Made by a program: the position numbers and the translations under genes. A stretch of DNA of 64,000 nucleotides from Cohnella rhizosphaerae (GTDB taxonomy: Bacteria > Bacillota > Bacilli > Paenibacillales > Paenibacillaceae). Shown one piece after another: positions 36,838 through 47,163 of the stretch (positions are counted from its first letter, which is position 1; the number at the start of each line of letters is the position of its first letter). The DNA lies in NCBI RefSeq assembly GCF_029525575.1, contig NZ_JAPDIA010000008.1, positions 1,922,001 to 1,986,000 of the forward strand. The letters are read 5' to 3'. The notes under the pieces are model-generated. The model did not search any database and was not told where the DNA came from. It saw only the letters and a list, made by a program, of their open reading frames with translations.

Positions 36838-38086
36838 TCACCCGATAAGGCTTGCTGCGACTTTGCGGATCGCTTTGATCATGGCTTCGATGTCATCCTC
36901 CGCGTAGAACTCGCTGATCGTCAGACGGACGGACGTCCGCAACACCTCTTCCGCCACCGGACATAGTCCTTCTCCGTAGGCGATATCAGGAGACAGCTCG
37001 AACGGGTATTGCGTTCCCGGATAAGCCTCCCGGTTGCGCAGCATCGGCTGCATATAGATCGGCTTGCGGAATGTAGCCTCGCGAGCAAGGAATCCCTTCC
37101 GCCTGGAGGGCCGCGCAGAACGCGTCGACCGTCCCGCTCAAGCGCGACGGTTCCAAGCGGAACAGGTAAAACCAATACGTGCTCGTGCCGCCTTCTGTTA
37201 CCTTCGGCGGCACAAGGCCGGGTACCCCGGCCAACGCTTCGGTCAATCGGTTGCCGTACTCGGTCCGCTTCGCGCAAATCCAGGGCAGCTTGCGCAGCTG
37301 GGCGATGCCGACCGCGCCTTGCAGCTCGGTCATTCGGTAGTTTGGCGCCAGATGGTGAATTTCGCGCCGCACCGCGTTCGTAAAACGCTGATAGTTTTTA
37401 TCCGCGAACGCATGGGTGACCGCATAGTCCTCTTCGTTGCCCGAGTTGACGGTCACGATGCCGCCGTCCCCTGTAGAGATATGCTTGAAGTCGTTCGTGC
37501 TGAAACAGCCGTAGTCGCCAATCGTTCCGATAAGCCGACCCTTGTAGGTTGTAAGATAGCTTTGCGCGCAGTCCTCGATCAGCTTCAGGTTATGCCGGCG
37601 GGCTATCGACAGCAGCGCATCCATATCGCATGGGTTGCCGGCAAGATGAACGACGACGATCGCCTTCGTGCGAGGCGTAATCTTCGCCTCGACCGATGCG
37701 GGATCGAGATTGTACGTGTCGGGCAGTACATCCGCGAACACCGGAATGGCATTCTGATAAAGGATGCCGATGACCGTGCCCTGATCGGTGATCGGACTCG
37801 TAATCACCTCGTCGCCGGCCGTCACGCCGGCAGCGCCCAGCGCCACATGGATGGCCGCCGTGCCCGACGACGTCGCGACGCTTCGTTTGACGCCGTACAT
37901 CGCGTTAAAATCGCCGAGAAATTGCCCGACCTTGCCCCCAAAATGATAAAACAACGTATTTTGGTCCAGCGCCTCGCGCAGTTGTTCCAATTCTTCTTCG
38001 CCGAACCGCTTTCCGGTTCCGAAGGGCGTCGTCTTGACTGGCGTTCCGCCGTCGATGGCCAGCTTTTCGCGTTTCGTCTCGGACAT
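36838..38086 (-). CDS. DegT/DnrJ/EryC1/StrS-family aminotransferase
   Basis: This is a 415-residue PLP enzyme of the sugar aminotransferase family. VATSSGTAAIHVALGAAGVT binds the PLP phosphate, IEDCAQSYLTTYKGRLIGT follows, and FSTNDFKHISTGDGGIVTV contains the presumed catalytic Lys. It is only distantly related to the enzyme at 13966-15372. A one-base excess at the GG of 37089-37090 shifts the frame; correction gives EGILAREATFRKPIYMQPML and an end in IEAMIKAIRKVAASL. It starts three bases after the deacetylase-like gene, whose stop lies inside its AAGGAGG site, so the two are coupled. In a catabolic cluster it may work in reverse, removing an amino group from a sugar (inference). Confidence 0.87.
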
Positions 38087-38088
38087 GC

Positions 38089-39814
38089 TCAGGCCTCCTT
38101 AGCTGCGATTACCGCTGTCGCACGATCGGCGTGCCGCGCGGTCGAGTATTTACGGCAGGGAACGCCGAATTTGAGCTCGTACGCCTGCCCGTCCGTCAAT
38201 CGATCCTTGGGTACCGGCACATACAGGTCTGCCGGCTGCGGCAGCGACGCGCCTTGCACGACCGGAACGCCCCGGTCGTCGACGTCGACGATGAACAGCG
38301 ACCGTCTTGCACGTTCCCAGTCGTTAATTTCGCCGACCGTCCACATCGCAAGTCCGTATTCCTTCACCTTTTCGACGACTTCTCTTACCGCCGTGCGCAC
38401 ATTTTCGATCTTGTGAATATGAACCTGGTGGAACAGAAAATGCGCGACGCCTTCCGCCTGCTTGGCTATTCGGAGAAACGGTTCAATGACACTGGAATCG
38501 TATAAGTAGGGATGATTCAAGTCCTGATTGAAAAATCCGATTTCCAGCACATTAAAAAAATCGATTTTGCTCCTGGAAGTCGCTGATCGGGAAGTAAGGA
38601 TGGCAAGTTCCGAACAAAACGCCGATATTGCCGTTTTTGCTCGGTCCGCGGCTCTGATCGGACTCCACCCCGTAGCGTTCGCACCAGCGGAACAGATCGT
38701 CCCAGCCCTCGAAGCGCGTATAATGATTTTTGTTCGTCGCGATCCGGTCCACGCCGGCTGCACGCTTTAACCAGGCCGCCTGATTTTTGAATCGGGTCTC
38801 GTCCCATATGCCGCCATCGAATTCGACTGCATTATAATGAAGCGCGATTTCGTGCCCGCGAGATTTCGCTTCATTATATATAGAAGAACTATAGCCCGGC
38901 TCCATCATGCACCAGGTCGTTCGAATGTCGAGCTCCTTCAGCAGCTCCAGCGTCGTCTCGGCGTGGACGTCTTCGTTCGAATCGCTGTCATGCGAGATTG
39001 CCGCTACCGAATCTACGCCGGATGGCCAATAAGATAGAAAGGGAAGCGTTTTGCCTTTGCTCACGGCTATCGCGATCAGGTGCTTGACGATCTCGTCGCG
39101 CCACATATCCGCATAAGGGTAAGCGAAGTAGTTTACGCCGGTTTCCGTCGTTTGCCGGTCAAACTCATAATCCATCGCGCAGCGGTCATCCGCCTTCAAA
39201 ATGCCTTCGCGCAGTTGGACGGTGCCATCCGCAGCTTGAACGCCGTCGTCGTAGACAGGACCGGTCCCTTGCTGCAAGTGCACGATCGTTCCCGGAATAT
39301 CGACGGACCAGCGTTCGACCGAACCGCGGCCGACCTTGACAGACAGGAGCGCCGAACCTTGCGGAGCTCCATCCGGGCTGCCTGCGAACACACTGCCAAA
39401 CTCGGTAAGCACGGGATCCTTCCCTTCCTGCGCGGCCCAGGGGCGAGCCGATATAAACCGCAGCGGAACATGGGAGCCGGACAACGAAGCATAGCCGATC
39501 TGAACAGGCCGCCGCTCGACAAATCCGAGCGCAGATGCCAGTTGCGCGGTCCCGCTGTACGATACTACCGTACCGCCGTTTTCCGCATACTCGAGCAGCA
39601 GCTTGCCGTTTGCGGCCGTTTCTTCATATACCGAGGCAATCAATATGTCGGGCGACGCAGCCAAAGCTTCTTCAAGCGTCAAATAAGTGCGGTATGGGAG
39701 ACGCAGATGGGCCAGCGCCTCTTCGATATAGCCTTCAAAAACGTTGACTCCGTACTGCCATCTCTTTTGGCTGGTTCTCTTCTCTTGAACGATGGCTACC
39801 CGTGCCAATTCCAT
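38089..39814 (-). CDS. NodB-like polysaccharide deacetylase with N-terminal GATase-like domain
   Basis: This 574-residue cytosolic protein is a full-length paralogue of 24783-26558. The N-terminal alpha/beta domain contains GGTVVSYSGTAQLASALGF. The NodB-like part has AISHDSDSNEDVHAETTLEL and HEIALHYNAVEF, with metal-binding Asp and His pair in place. An extra base in the A7 run at 38554-38560 puts a premature stop in the plain sequence; removing it gives NRFFNVLEIGFFNQDLNHPY. The ATG at 39814 follows AGGAGG. It is the first gene of a two-gene operon with the aminotransferase and has a canonical promoter plus a TACATGTA-type operator. Confidence 0.8.
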
Positions 39815-39885
39815 GCTGCATCCTCCTAATTGTGCAATACCGTTTCGAATTAGATCAAGATTTGTAAAGCAAATCCTCTTTTTAT

Positions 39886-39911
39886 ATACATGTATTTTAC
39901 TTGTACGTAAT
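39886..39911 (-). promoter_or_regulatory. Operator of the deacetylase/aminotransferase operon
   Basis: ATACATGTAT is followed on the plus strand by TTTACTTGTACGTA. Read on the minus strand it is TACGTACAAGTAAAATACAT, just behind the -10 box. It contains the core AAATACATGTA (39887-39897) found at five sites in this window. Confidence 0.65.
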
Positions 39912-39938
39912 TATACATGAACGTTTTCGATTGTTCAA
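39910..39938 (-). promoter_or_regulatory. Promoter of the deacetylase/aminotransferase operon
   Basis: On the minus strand, TTGAAC (39933-39938) and TATAAT (39910-39915) have a 17-base spacer. Confidence 0.85.
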
Positions 39939-40009
39939 CCCATTTTGTGTGCGCTGTGGAAGGTATCATCACGCTTCAGCCTGCCGCTATAAACTGCCTG
40001 CAGATCGAG

Positions 40010-40038
40010 TTGACCCCTTATTCACATCCTCCTATAAT
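40010..40038 (+). promoter_or_regulatory. Promoter of the cytosolic propeller gene
   Basis: TTGACC (40010-40015) and TATAAT (40033-40038) have a 17-base spacer. The gene is divergent from the deacetylase operon. Confidence 0.85.
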
Positions 40039-40055
40039 ACTATTATGAACATATT

Positions 40056-40070
40056 GCATACATGTATTTA
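40056..40070 (+). promoter_or_regulatory. Operator of the cytosolic propeller gene
   Basis: GCATACATGTATTTA contains the TACATGTATTT core (40059-40069). It lies about 15 bases after the expected transcription start. Confidence 0.6.
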
Positions 40071-40103
40071 AATTAATCTGAAGCAGAGAAAAGAGGAACC
40101 TAT

Positions 40104-41933
40104 TTGTTTAAGCGAGAAGCCGCGTCAAAGCGCTATGAACTCGTCGGCCAGCCCTGCAGAAATTTCAATATTCTCGGTCAAACCTCTTTGATCGACCCGT
40201 TGGACGGGAGAGAAAAGCATGTGCTGTCCAACTTTGCGTTGGGCGGTACGGGAACCGTCGTCATTATCGATACGCAAACGGGGGGAAGGCGAGCAACGCG
40301 AGCTGCCGATAGGGAACGGCGCATGGGGGGATCGTCAACTGGAACAATGAGAAGCTCGTTATCGGAACTTGCGTCGAGCAGGCTTACCTGCATGTCCTCG
40401 ATCTTCGTACGCGTACATGGGCGGAGCCGCTGAAGTCAATCGGCGAATCCTACTTCTGGAAAATGGGATTGGGCTCAGACGGCAAAGTATACGGAGGTAC
40501 GTACCCCGGCTGTTCCCTGATGCAGTACGACCCTGCCACGCATACGCTCGTCAATCTCGGCAAGGTGTCCGACAACCCCAAAAACCTGTACAGTCGGCCA
40601 GTATGGGGAGAAGCTCCCGGCTTCATATTCGTCTATTACGGCTTCGATACCAAAGGATTAAAGGTTTACGACATCGCGAAAGGCACCTTTCAAGAATTCG
40701 GCCGTCCCGAAGCGGAGATCCGGGAAATCAACGATCGCTTCATTTGTACGCAAACCGAAGGACAGCTGGATTTTTACGACCCTCGAACCCTTCAGCCGCT
40801 AGACGATGCCGGCCTTGCCGACCAGCTCAAGCCATCGAAGATCACATTGGCCAACGGCCAACAGCTCCCCTTCATCGAGTTGGAAGACGGTCGGCTGGCC
40901 AGCTTCAGGGGGCAAGACTACTTCATCGTCGATAAGCCTTCGAATCCACAAGATTACGATACGCCGCAACCGATCGCGCTTGCGCAAATTCCGGCAAAAG
41001 CCCCGGTCACGGAAATCTTCACGCTTGTCGAAGACCCGAAGGGCCGAATTTGGGGAGCGAGCGGATTCGGCCAGACGATCTTCCGGTTCGACCCCGCGAC
41101 GGGCGAATACTGGAACTCTTCCTCGGTTTGCAACGAAGGCGGGGAAGTGTACGGCATGGTCTTCGTCGGCGATAGACTGTTCACCGCCTCTTATGTCGGC
41201 GGAGATCATACGGTCTACGATCCGGACCAACCGTGGGATCAGCTGAATAACGTCAATCCCCGGACCTTGCGCTCGGTGGGTCCCCGATTGATCCGTCCCG
41301 AGGGACGGAGCGTCCGCGGACCAGACGGCGGCATCTGGACCGGCTGGTCGGCTAATTATGGCGTCTACGGCGGAGGGCTGTCGCGCGTAGATACCGAGAC
41401 GCTGGAGGTCGAGAACTGGTACGACCCGATTCCCGAGCGGGCGATCGCAAGCGTCGCGGCCGACGATCAATACGTTTATTTTACGACGCACAGCGGCACG
41501 AGCGGACTCTCCACCCGTCACGACATTCCTTGGCAGCTCGGAATATGGGAACCGGGCAAGGGCCTGATCGATCAGTACGACTATCCCGCCAGTCCGAATG
41601 ATACTTACGGCATCGCAGCCTCTCAGGGCAAAGTCGCGTTCGCGGCCGGCGTCGAAATTCATATCTTTGACGTCGCCGAGCGAAAAGTGGTCCACACCGT
41701 CGCCGTCAGTCAGCCCTGCTTGTGGCTGCTCAAGCTCGACGACGAGCATGTGGCCGCCTTCTGTGGCGACGAGTTGATTCGAATCCATCTTCATAGCGGG
41801 GGAAGCGTCCTTACTGTCTCTGCTGCCGGGAACGATTCGAGCGGCTACACTGACGGCCGCCGGAGACATTTACTTCTCCGTTACGACTTCGTTGTACGTC
41901 ATCAGGGCCCGGGACTTGAACGAGCGGAATTAA
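40104..41933 (+). CDS. Cytosolic beta-propeller protein
   Basis: This protein of about 608 residues has no signal peptide. Repeated blades (SDGKVYGGTYPGCSLMQYDP, EDPKGRIWGASGFGQTIFRF, YGVYGGGLSRVDTET) indicate a seven- or eight-bladed propeller, similar in style to the surface protein at 32189-36611. Three extra bases disrupt it: G6 runs at 40280-40285 and 40325-40330 and the G5 run at 41798-41802. Correction gives 609 whole codons ending LYVIRARDLNERN. The TTG at 40104 has AAGAGGA upstream. Propeller-type lyases that act on unsaturated oligouronides are known in such clusters, so an intracellular oligosaccharide lyase is one option, but no catalytic residues can be assigned with confidence. 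Confidence 0.75.
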
Positions 41934-41968
41934 CCCTAGCTGGGAAGGACGAAGCTATCGTGCATATC

Positions 41969-42004
41969 AAAACGCCGTCCGGTCTTGTGACCGGACGGCG
42001 TTTT
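41969..42004. terminator. Bidirectional terminator between convergent genes
   Basis: A perfect stem AAAACGCCGTCCGGT/ACCGGACGGCGTTTT has a six-base loop. It serves the propeller gene (plus) and the lyase-like gene (minus). Confidence 0.95.
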
Positions 42005-42043
42005 GTCTCGATTGCAGCTATGCCCCTCGCTCGCCGCTGTCCC

Positions 42044-45000
42044 CTATTCCGGGGCGCCTGTCGCGGGCTTCGGATCGCCGCTGTCGTCGCCGGAACCCTC
42101 CGCATAGCGCTTGCTCAGCGACAGCGGGATGCGGAACGCGTCTCCGGGCTCGAAGCTGAAGGCGTAGCCCTGCGAGAAATCTTCGCTGTCCCGCCAGGCG
42201 TCAACGACGGAGACGTCGCCGATGCATAGCCGAATACGGTCATGATGCCGGCTTGCCCCTTCGATCCGATAGACGGCGTTGACATCGGCATCGTTGTCGA
42301 TATAGATGTACTTGCCGATCAAAAAGGCCGGGTCTACCTGCTGTGCGACAGCTAGGTCGATCAAGTTGTCGACCGCAAGGGTATCCGTCCTCCCCGCCAC
42401 GAATCCTGTAATGGCCGGCGTGCCGTTCACAAGGTCGCCAAGCCGGGTGCCTTCATGCAAGTAAGCGCGGACAAGCTTGTCGTCTTGCTCCGAATACACG
42501 CCGAAAAAGCCGGAGAACGCAAACTTGCCGGCGACCGTATAAACCGTCGAAGCGTCCAGCGATTGCACGATAAAGTCCGTGCGCCCATCCTTAAACGCCA
42601 CGCGGAGCGCCTTGACTGCGGCCGGGTCTGCCGCAGCCCCGTTATCCTCGACGACAGGCAGCCGCTCGATCGAAGCGATCGTGGATGCGCCCCGATAAGG
42701 CTCGATGACGGAAGTATAAACCGTTCTTGAATCGTTGCTTTTTTACAAACATGTATTCCAGCCTTTTCGGATTCGTCAGCGAATTTTGCGGTGGAATGCC
42801 GTCGGCGATCGTAACCTCTTCATAGTCGCCCAGCATCGTCACCTTGAGATGAACGTCCGTGACGGCGCCGGCCCCGTTGCCGTAACGGTTGTACGTATCT
42901 TGAAGATTCCAGTCGACGCTGAACGAGCCGTTCGTCGCGCCGGCATGCTTGCGAAAATTTTTCACCGACAGTTCGTCCGCGCCCGAGGACTCCAGCTCCA
43001 ACCCTTCATAACGAGTATTGGCGGATTCCGATTCGCCTGAATGGAAGCTGTATTCGTAATTACGGCCGCCGTTCAAATCGAACAGATCGACAATATAGGA
43101 ATCTTCATCGCTGATCCGGATCAGCGCCGTCGTTCGCTTGTACAAGCCGCCCGGCGCATTCGATATGCCGGCCACGCCGTTTGCGTTGACGCTGGCCAGC
43201 TTGACGAATCCGCTGTCGTCGAAGTTCGTCGGCTCGCCGTACGCATCGACGGGCAATCCGTTTACCATGACCGTGTTGTGCGAGCGAGTCGTCCGCGGGA
43301 AAAACGCCAGGGCGTCGCTGGTCGTGTCGGGATAACCCAAATCGGGCATCAGATCGAGATCGTAAGCGATATACCCCAGGTTCAGCGGATCGCCGTGGGC
43401 ATGGCTGGCCGTGCCGCCGTAATACATCCAGAGCGCTCGCTGCGTCGTCCTGGCCTTCCCCCTCGTCGGCGGGTTGGAGCAGTGCATCATCCAGCTCAGG
43501 GTTCGTGAAGCCGGACAGATCGATCCCGTCCCGCAGGATGGCAAGGCCGTAACCGGATAAGTTGTCGGAGCCAAGGTTCAGTTCGCCCTTCTCTTCAATA
43601 ACCTTTCCGATTTTTTGCGATACTGCATTCGGATTGTCGGAGAAAATGTCGAGCGCGATGCCGCTGGCGGTCCTGCCGTTCAATAGATAAATCGCTTGCG
43701 CCAACTTGTCTTCTCCGTATCGGCTGTAGCCCGCAATGAGCTCGTCCAGGCGAATGATAGATACGTCCGGGCACCCCGTCTGGCCGGAATCGCCGATATT
43801 CGGCGTATAATGGCTGGTAAGCAGGAGCGGGTACATCGCCATGAACATTTTGCGAAAGCGCGGATTTTTGAACAGATCCGCATCCAATCCGCCATCCAGC
43901 GTCCCGCCTCCCGGCAGTTCGTAGCCGTCCAGCATCTTGGCGACTTCCAGCCAGTTGGACAGCCACAGGGCATTGTATAAGGGCGCGCTCTCATCGCCCT
44001 GGCCGTCGTGGCTAACGTCGTCTACGAGAATGTTCATGATATTCCCGCCGGTCTTGATATCGTCCTTCCAGTCCGAAGCGCCGGAGCGGAAGTCGAAGTT
44101 CAACATCTCGCTCGTCTCCGGATCATGGTCCAGCACGACCGCCGCCAGCGCCAGCGTCGATTGATGCATGCCCGGATTGCCCTGGAGATCGCCTTTTTTG
44201 TAAGCCTTAAAAATTTCTCGCAGCACGCCGTCTTCGAAGTTCACCTTCATCCGATCGGATTTACTCTTGTTCGCGGAATACGCTTTGCCGTTCAGCACTT
44301 CGGACGCCTTGGCCCCCAAGGTGCCGATCGCCGGGTATACGGCATCGTAGGCATACATGACCGCTTTCATCATTTCATTTTCCCAGATGCTGCCGACGAT
44401 TTTCCCTCGTCCCGGATTGAAGTGCCAGCCGTCGCTCGGCAAAAACCCGTAGTGCCGATAGCCGGAGACGGCTGAATGCGGGAATTGCGACACCTGCATA
44501 TCCGGATATAAATCCGCGATCCGGTCCAGCATGACGAGCGCCGCGTCCGCGTAGCGCTGCTCTCCGGTAAACAAGTAGGCGTCCGATAAATCCTTCAGCG
44601 CCGTCTTAATCATCCCGCCGTTGTACCAGAGCGCCCAATGCGCGTAATAGGCGACGAACGTATACGGGCGACCGTATGCCAGTGTGTCGTTCGGATCGAA
44701 TTGATACCCCATGCCGTCGTCGACGCCCCATTCGGGGTCCAAGATTTGCGCGTCGGTCACAAATTGTGCGATCGACGAGTTGGCCGCGATCTGTTCCCTG
44801 ATCCGATTGACCAGATTGCCCTGCTCTCCCTTCGCGATCAGCTCGTCATTGTGCCGCTTCGCCAGCGCCCGGTCGAACCGCCCGTATTCGTCCAGCCCGC
44901 CCTCGTAATACGCCTTGAAGTCATTGGTCGGAAACTGGACGCCGCATACAGGCGATATGAGCTTCCAATCGACTTGCGTGACGGAAAAACGGTAAGGATA

Positions 45001-45526
45001 ATTTCCGTACGGCTTGATTTCGTTGGCGCACGCCAGACCGCCGTCCAGCTGGTTGACGCCGTAGCTGCGCGGGATGTTCTGCGAGGGAATCATCTCCCAC
45101 AGCTTCTCCAGCGAAAAATCGCCCAGCCACTTGTCGGCCTTGCCGACAGCCAGCCTTTTCGTCTCGGCGGCCCCCCCGAACTGCCCGATGTTGGCGCGGG
45201 CGGCCGATACCTTTTCGTCGGTATAGTAAGACCCCCTCGCCTTAGCCGGCATCAATGGCATAACCTCCGCTTGCGCGACAGTCTGAAGCCCTTTATATGC
45301 CGCCCTCAGCTCTACCGTTCCAGCCGTTTTGGCCACAAACAGCGTTTTCCCGTTCTCGGTTGCGATCTCCCCCCTGCTCCTCCGCTGCGACGGCGATCTC
45401 CGCCTCCTGGGTAACGATCAGCCGCTCGCCGTCGGTCAGCTTGACCGTCGCTCTCAGCAAGACCCGGTCGCCGGCATAGATACGATCGAGCAGCGGTTCG
45501 ACGGTTAATTCTGCGATGTCCGCCAA
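42044..45526 (-). CDS. Cytosolic heparinase II/III-family polysaccharide lyase
   Basis: This protein of about 1159 residues has no signal peptide. A short Ig-like region (1-85) precedes an (alpha/alpha) toroid (about 95-620: SYGVNQLDG, YTFVAYYAHWALWYNGG, GNPGMHQSTLALAA). A heparinase II/III beta-sandwich follows, with YYGGTASHAHGDPLNLGY and TTRSHNTVMVNGLPVDAYG. Its core is closely related to the secreted lyase at 57103-63106 but lacks the binding modules. Three extra bases break it: C6 at 45369-45374, C5 at 43458-43462 and T6 at 42739-42744; correction gives 1160 whole codons. The TTG at 45526 follows GGAGGT. It probably cleaves imported oligosaccharides inside the cell (inference). The TACATGTAT at 42743-42753 is coding, not an operator. 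Confidence 0.85.
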
Positions 45527-45599
45527 ACTGAATACCTCCATTGCGTTTTATCTTGATTCCAAAAATGGTCCCGGCAATCGTATTCACCGTAATTAAAAA

Positions 45600-45619
45600 C
45601 AGTTTAACTACATGTATTT
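45600..45619 (-). promoter_or_regulatory. Operator of the cytosolic lyase gene
   Basis: The minus strand reads AAATACATGTAGTTAAACTG. It matches AAATACATGTAACTTAACTG upstream of the permease gene at 47123-47142 in 17 of 20 positions. Confidence 0.65.
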
Positions 45620-45675
45620 ATCTCGGGAAAAGAAAAGCGCTCCTTGTTCGCGCCGCTGTAAAAATATATATTTAA

Positions 45676-45705
45676 ATTATAGCATGCGAAAAATAAAACG
45701 GTCAA
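45676..45705 (-). promoter_or_regulatory. Promoter of the cytosolic lyase gene
   Basis: On the minus strand TTGACC (45700-45705) and TATAAT (45676-45681) are 18 bases apart, with a TG-extended -10 (TGCTATAAT). Confidence 0.8.
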
Positions 45706-45834
45706 TCCGGCGACCTTTATCGTCAGCGCTTTCAGTCAGGTAATCTAACACTATGCTTCACCAGACATCCCCGCCCTTCTCCTGTAAGCGAATACAGGTT
45801 TATTGTGCCCCGACGGCAAAGAAACGTTTTTGGA

Positions 45835-45863
45835 TTGACCGTCAAAAATAATCATGCTATATT
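45835..45863 (+). promoter_or_regulatory. Promoter of the oxidoreductase/importer operon
   Basis: TTGACC (45835-45840) and TATATT (45858-45863) have a 17-base spacer. A leader of about 135 bases precedes the ATG; I see no riboswitch fold in it. Confidence 0.75.
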
Positions 45864-46001
45864 TTACTCAAATTCGTGATGAAAGGACTTTGCTTATGCA
45901 TTTTCTTCGCTAGTTTGCCGTAATAGCCAACATGTCATTATACGTTACAATTGTTGTTACCTACACCCGAAGAATATAGGTATGCGAAAAGGGGATAACG
46001 A

Positions 46002-47084
46002 ATGAAAATTTGGAAATTGGGGTTGGTAGGGCTCGGAGGGTCCCGTCGATCCGCTGCTTATATGCACCACCCGCGTATTCGAGTTACGGCCGTCTGCGAT
46101 CAGGACGCCGACCTGCTCACGCGGACGGGAGACGAGCTCGGCATCGATCCATCCGGGCGTTTCGATCGTTTGGACAAGCTGCTCGCATCAGATGTCGATA
46201 TCGTCATGATCGGTACGCCGTTGCCGCTCCATGCCGAACAAGCCATTGCAGCTATGAAGGCCGGCAAAGACGTGCTGTGCGAAGTAACGGCGGCCTCCAC
46301 CATTGAAGATTGCGTCAGCCTGATCGATACCGTGAAGGCTACGGGGCGTACCTATATGATGGCTGAGAACACGGTATATTTTCATTTCCTGCAGAACTGG
46401 AAGCAATGGATTCGACAAGGTCTGATCGGAACCGTCTTCCATGCGGAATGCGAATACGTGCACGACATTCGCTCCAGAATTATCGATCCGGATACCGGAT
46501 TCGCCTATTGGCGCAATCAGCGTCCCCCTCTGCATTACTGCTCCCATTCGCTCGGTCCCATACTCGAGATGCTCGACGACCGCATCGTCAGAGCGATGGG
46601 GATCGGCAGTTCCAAATCGGTCGTGCCTAACGGCGGAGTCGGCTGTATCGACATGCAGGTCGCACTGTTCGAAACGTCCAAAGGCTGCACGATCAAACTT
46701 CTGCGAAGCTCGGTTGCGCCGCGTAATCCTGAAATCGGACATTATGCCCTGTACGGATCCAAGGGTCAAATCGAAAATGGCAGGCTTGGTTACGAAGGAG
46801 ACGGTTGGATCTATGTCGAAAATCACCCGGTGTTCGGCGATACCGCTCAATCGCTGAAATGCGACATCAGCAATCCCGACGCGACGGAAGACATGTCCAA
46901 AGGCGGTCACGGTACTTCGGAGTATTATTTGCTGCAAGATTTTATCGACGCGTTGGATCGCCGCAGCCAACCTCCTATCGATATCTATCGGGCGATTGAA
47001 TATACGCTGCCGGGCATCATCGCCCAGCATTCTGCCGAGCAAGGCGGGATCTGGCTGGAAGTTCCGGATCTGCGCATCAGATAA
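46002..47084 (+). CDS. Gfo/Idh/MocA-family NAD(P)-dependent oxidoreductase
   Basis: This 360-residue cytosolic enzyme oxidises or reduces a sugar or sugar acid with NAD(P). The Rossmann N-terminus has GLVGLGGSRRSAAYM for the dinucleotide, then AVCDQDADLL and the family signature region CEVTAASTIEDCVSLIDTVK (the usual EKP is altered to CEVTA). The C-terminal part has HYCSHSLGPILEML and ends in PGIIAQHSAEQGG, as in substrate-binding domains of this family. The ATG at 46002 follows AAAAGGGG. It is first in an operon with both permeases and the binding protein, which suggests it acts on the imported sugar. Confidence 0.9.
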   Translation: MKIWKLGLVGLGGSRRSAAYMHHPRIRVTAVCDQDADLLTRTGDELGIDPSGRFDRLDKLLASDVDIVMIGTPLPLHAEQAIAAMKAGKDVLCEVTAASTIEDCVSLIDTVKATGRTYMMAENTVYFHFLQNWKQWIRQGLIGTVFHAECEYVHDIRSRIIDPDTGFAYWRNQRPPLHYCSHSLGPILEMLDDRIVRAMGIGSSKSVVPNGGVGCIDMQVALFETSKGCTIKLLRSSVAPRNPEIGHYALYGSKGQIENGRLGYEGDGWIYVENHPVFGDTAQSLKCDISNPDATEDMSKGGHGTSEYYLLQDFIDALDRRSQPPIDIYRAIEYTLPGIIAQHSAEQGGIWLEVPDLRIR

Positions 47085-47122
47085 CCGAATATTAGCAATC
47101 GTACTTTTTTTTTATATCAGAT

Positions 47123-47142
47123 AAATACATGTAACTTAACTG
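47123..47142 (+). promoter_or_regulatory. Operator before the LplB-type permease gene
   Basis: AAATACATGTAACTTAACTG lies between the oxidoreductase and permease genes, about 20 bases before the GTG. No clear -35/-10 accompanies it, so it may control an internal promoter I cannot define or act as a roadblock. Confidence 0.55.
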
Positions 47143-47163
47143 TATTTTATTGGAGGGGATGCG

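Larger units (their letters stand above)
45542..45834. other. Divergent promoter region of lyase gene and oxidoreductase operon
   Basis: This gene-free stretch holds the promoter and operator of the cytosolic lyase gene on the minus strand, described separately. Nothing else is recognised up to the oxidoreductase promoter. Confidence 0.6.

Noticed and set aside
42743-42753. A sixth TACATGTAT-like operator
   Set aside because: It lies inside the cytosolic lyase coding sequence (LEYMFVK) and far from any promoter.
45878-45925. Short leader peptide MKGLCLCIFFASLP before the oxidoreductase
   Set aside because: It has no ribosome binding site and no coupling to the next gene; too short to support.
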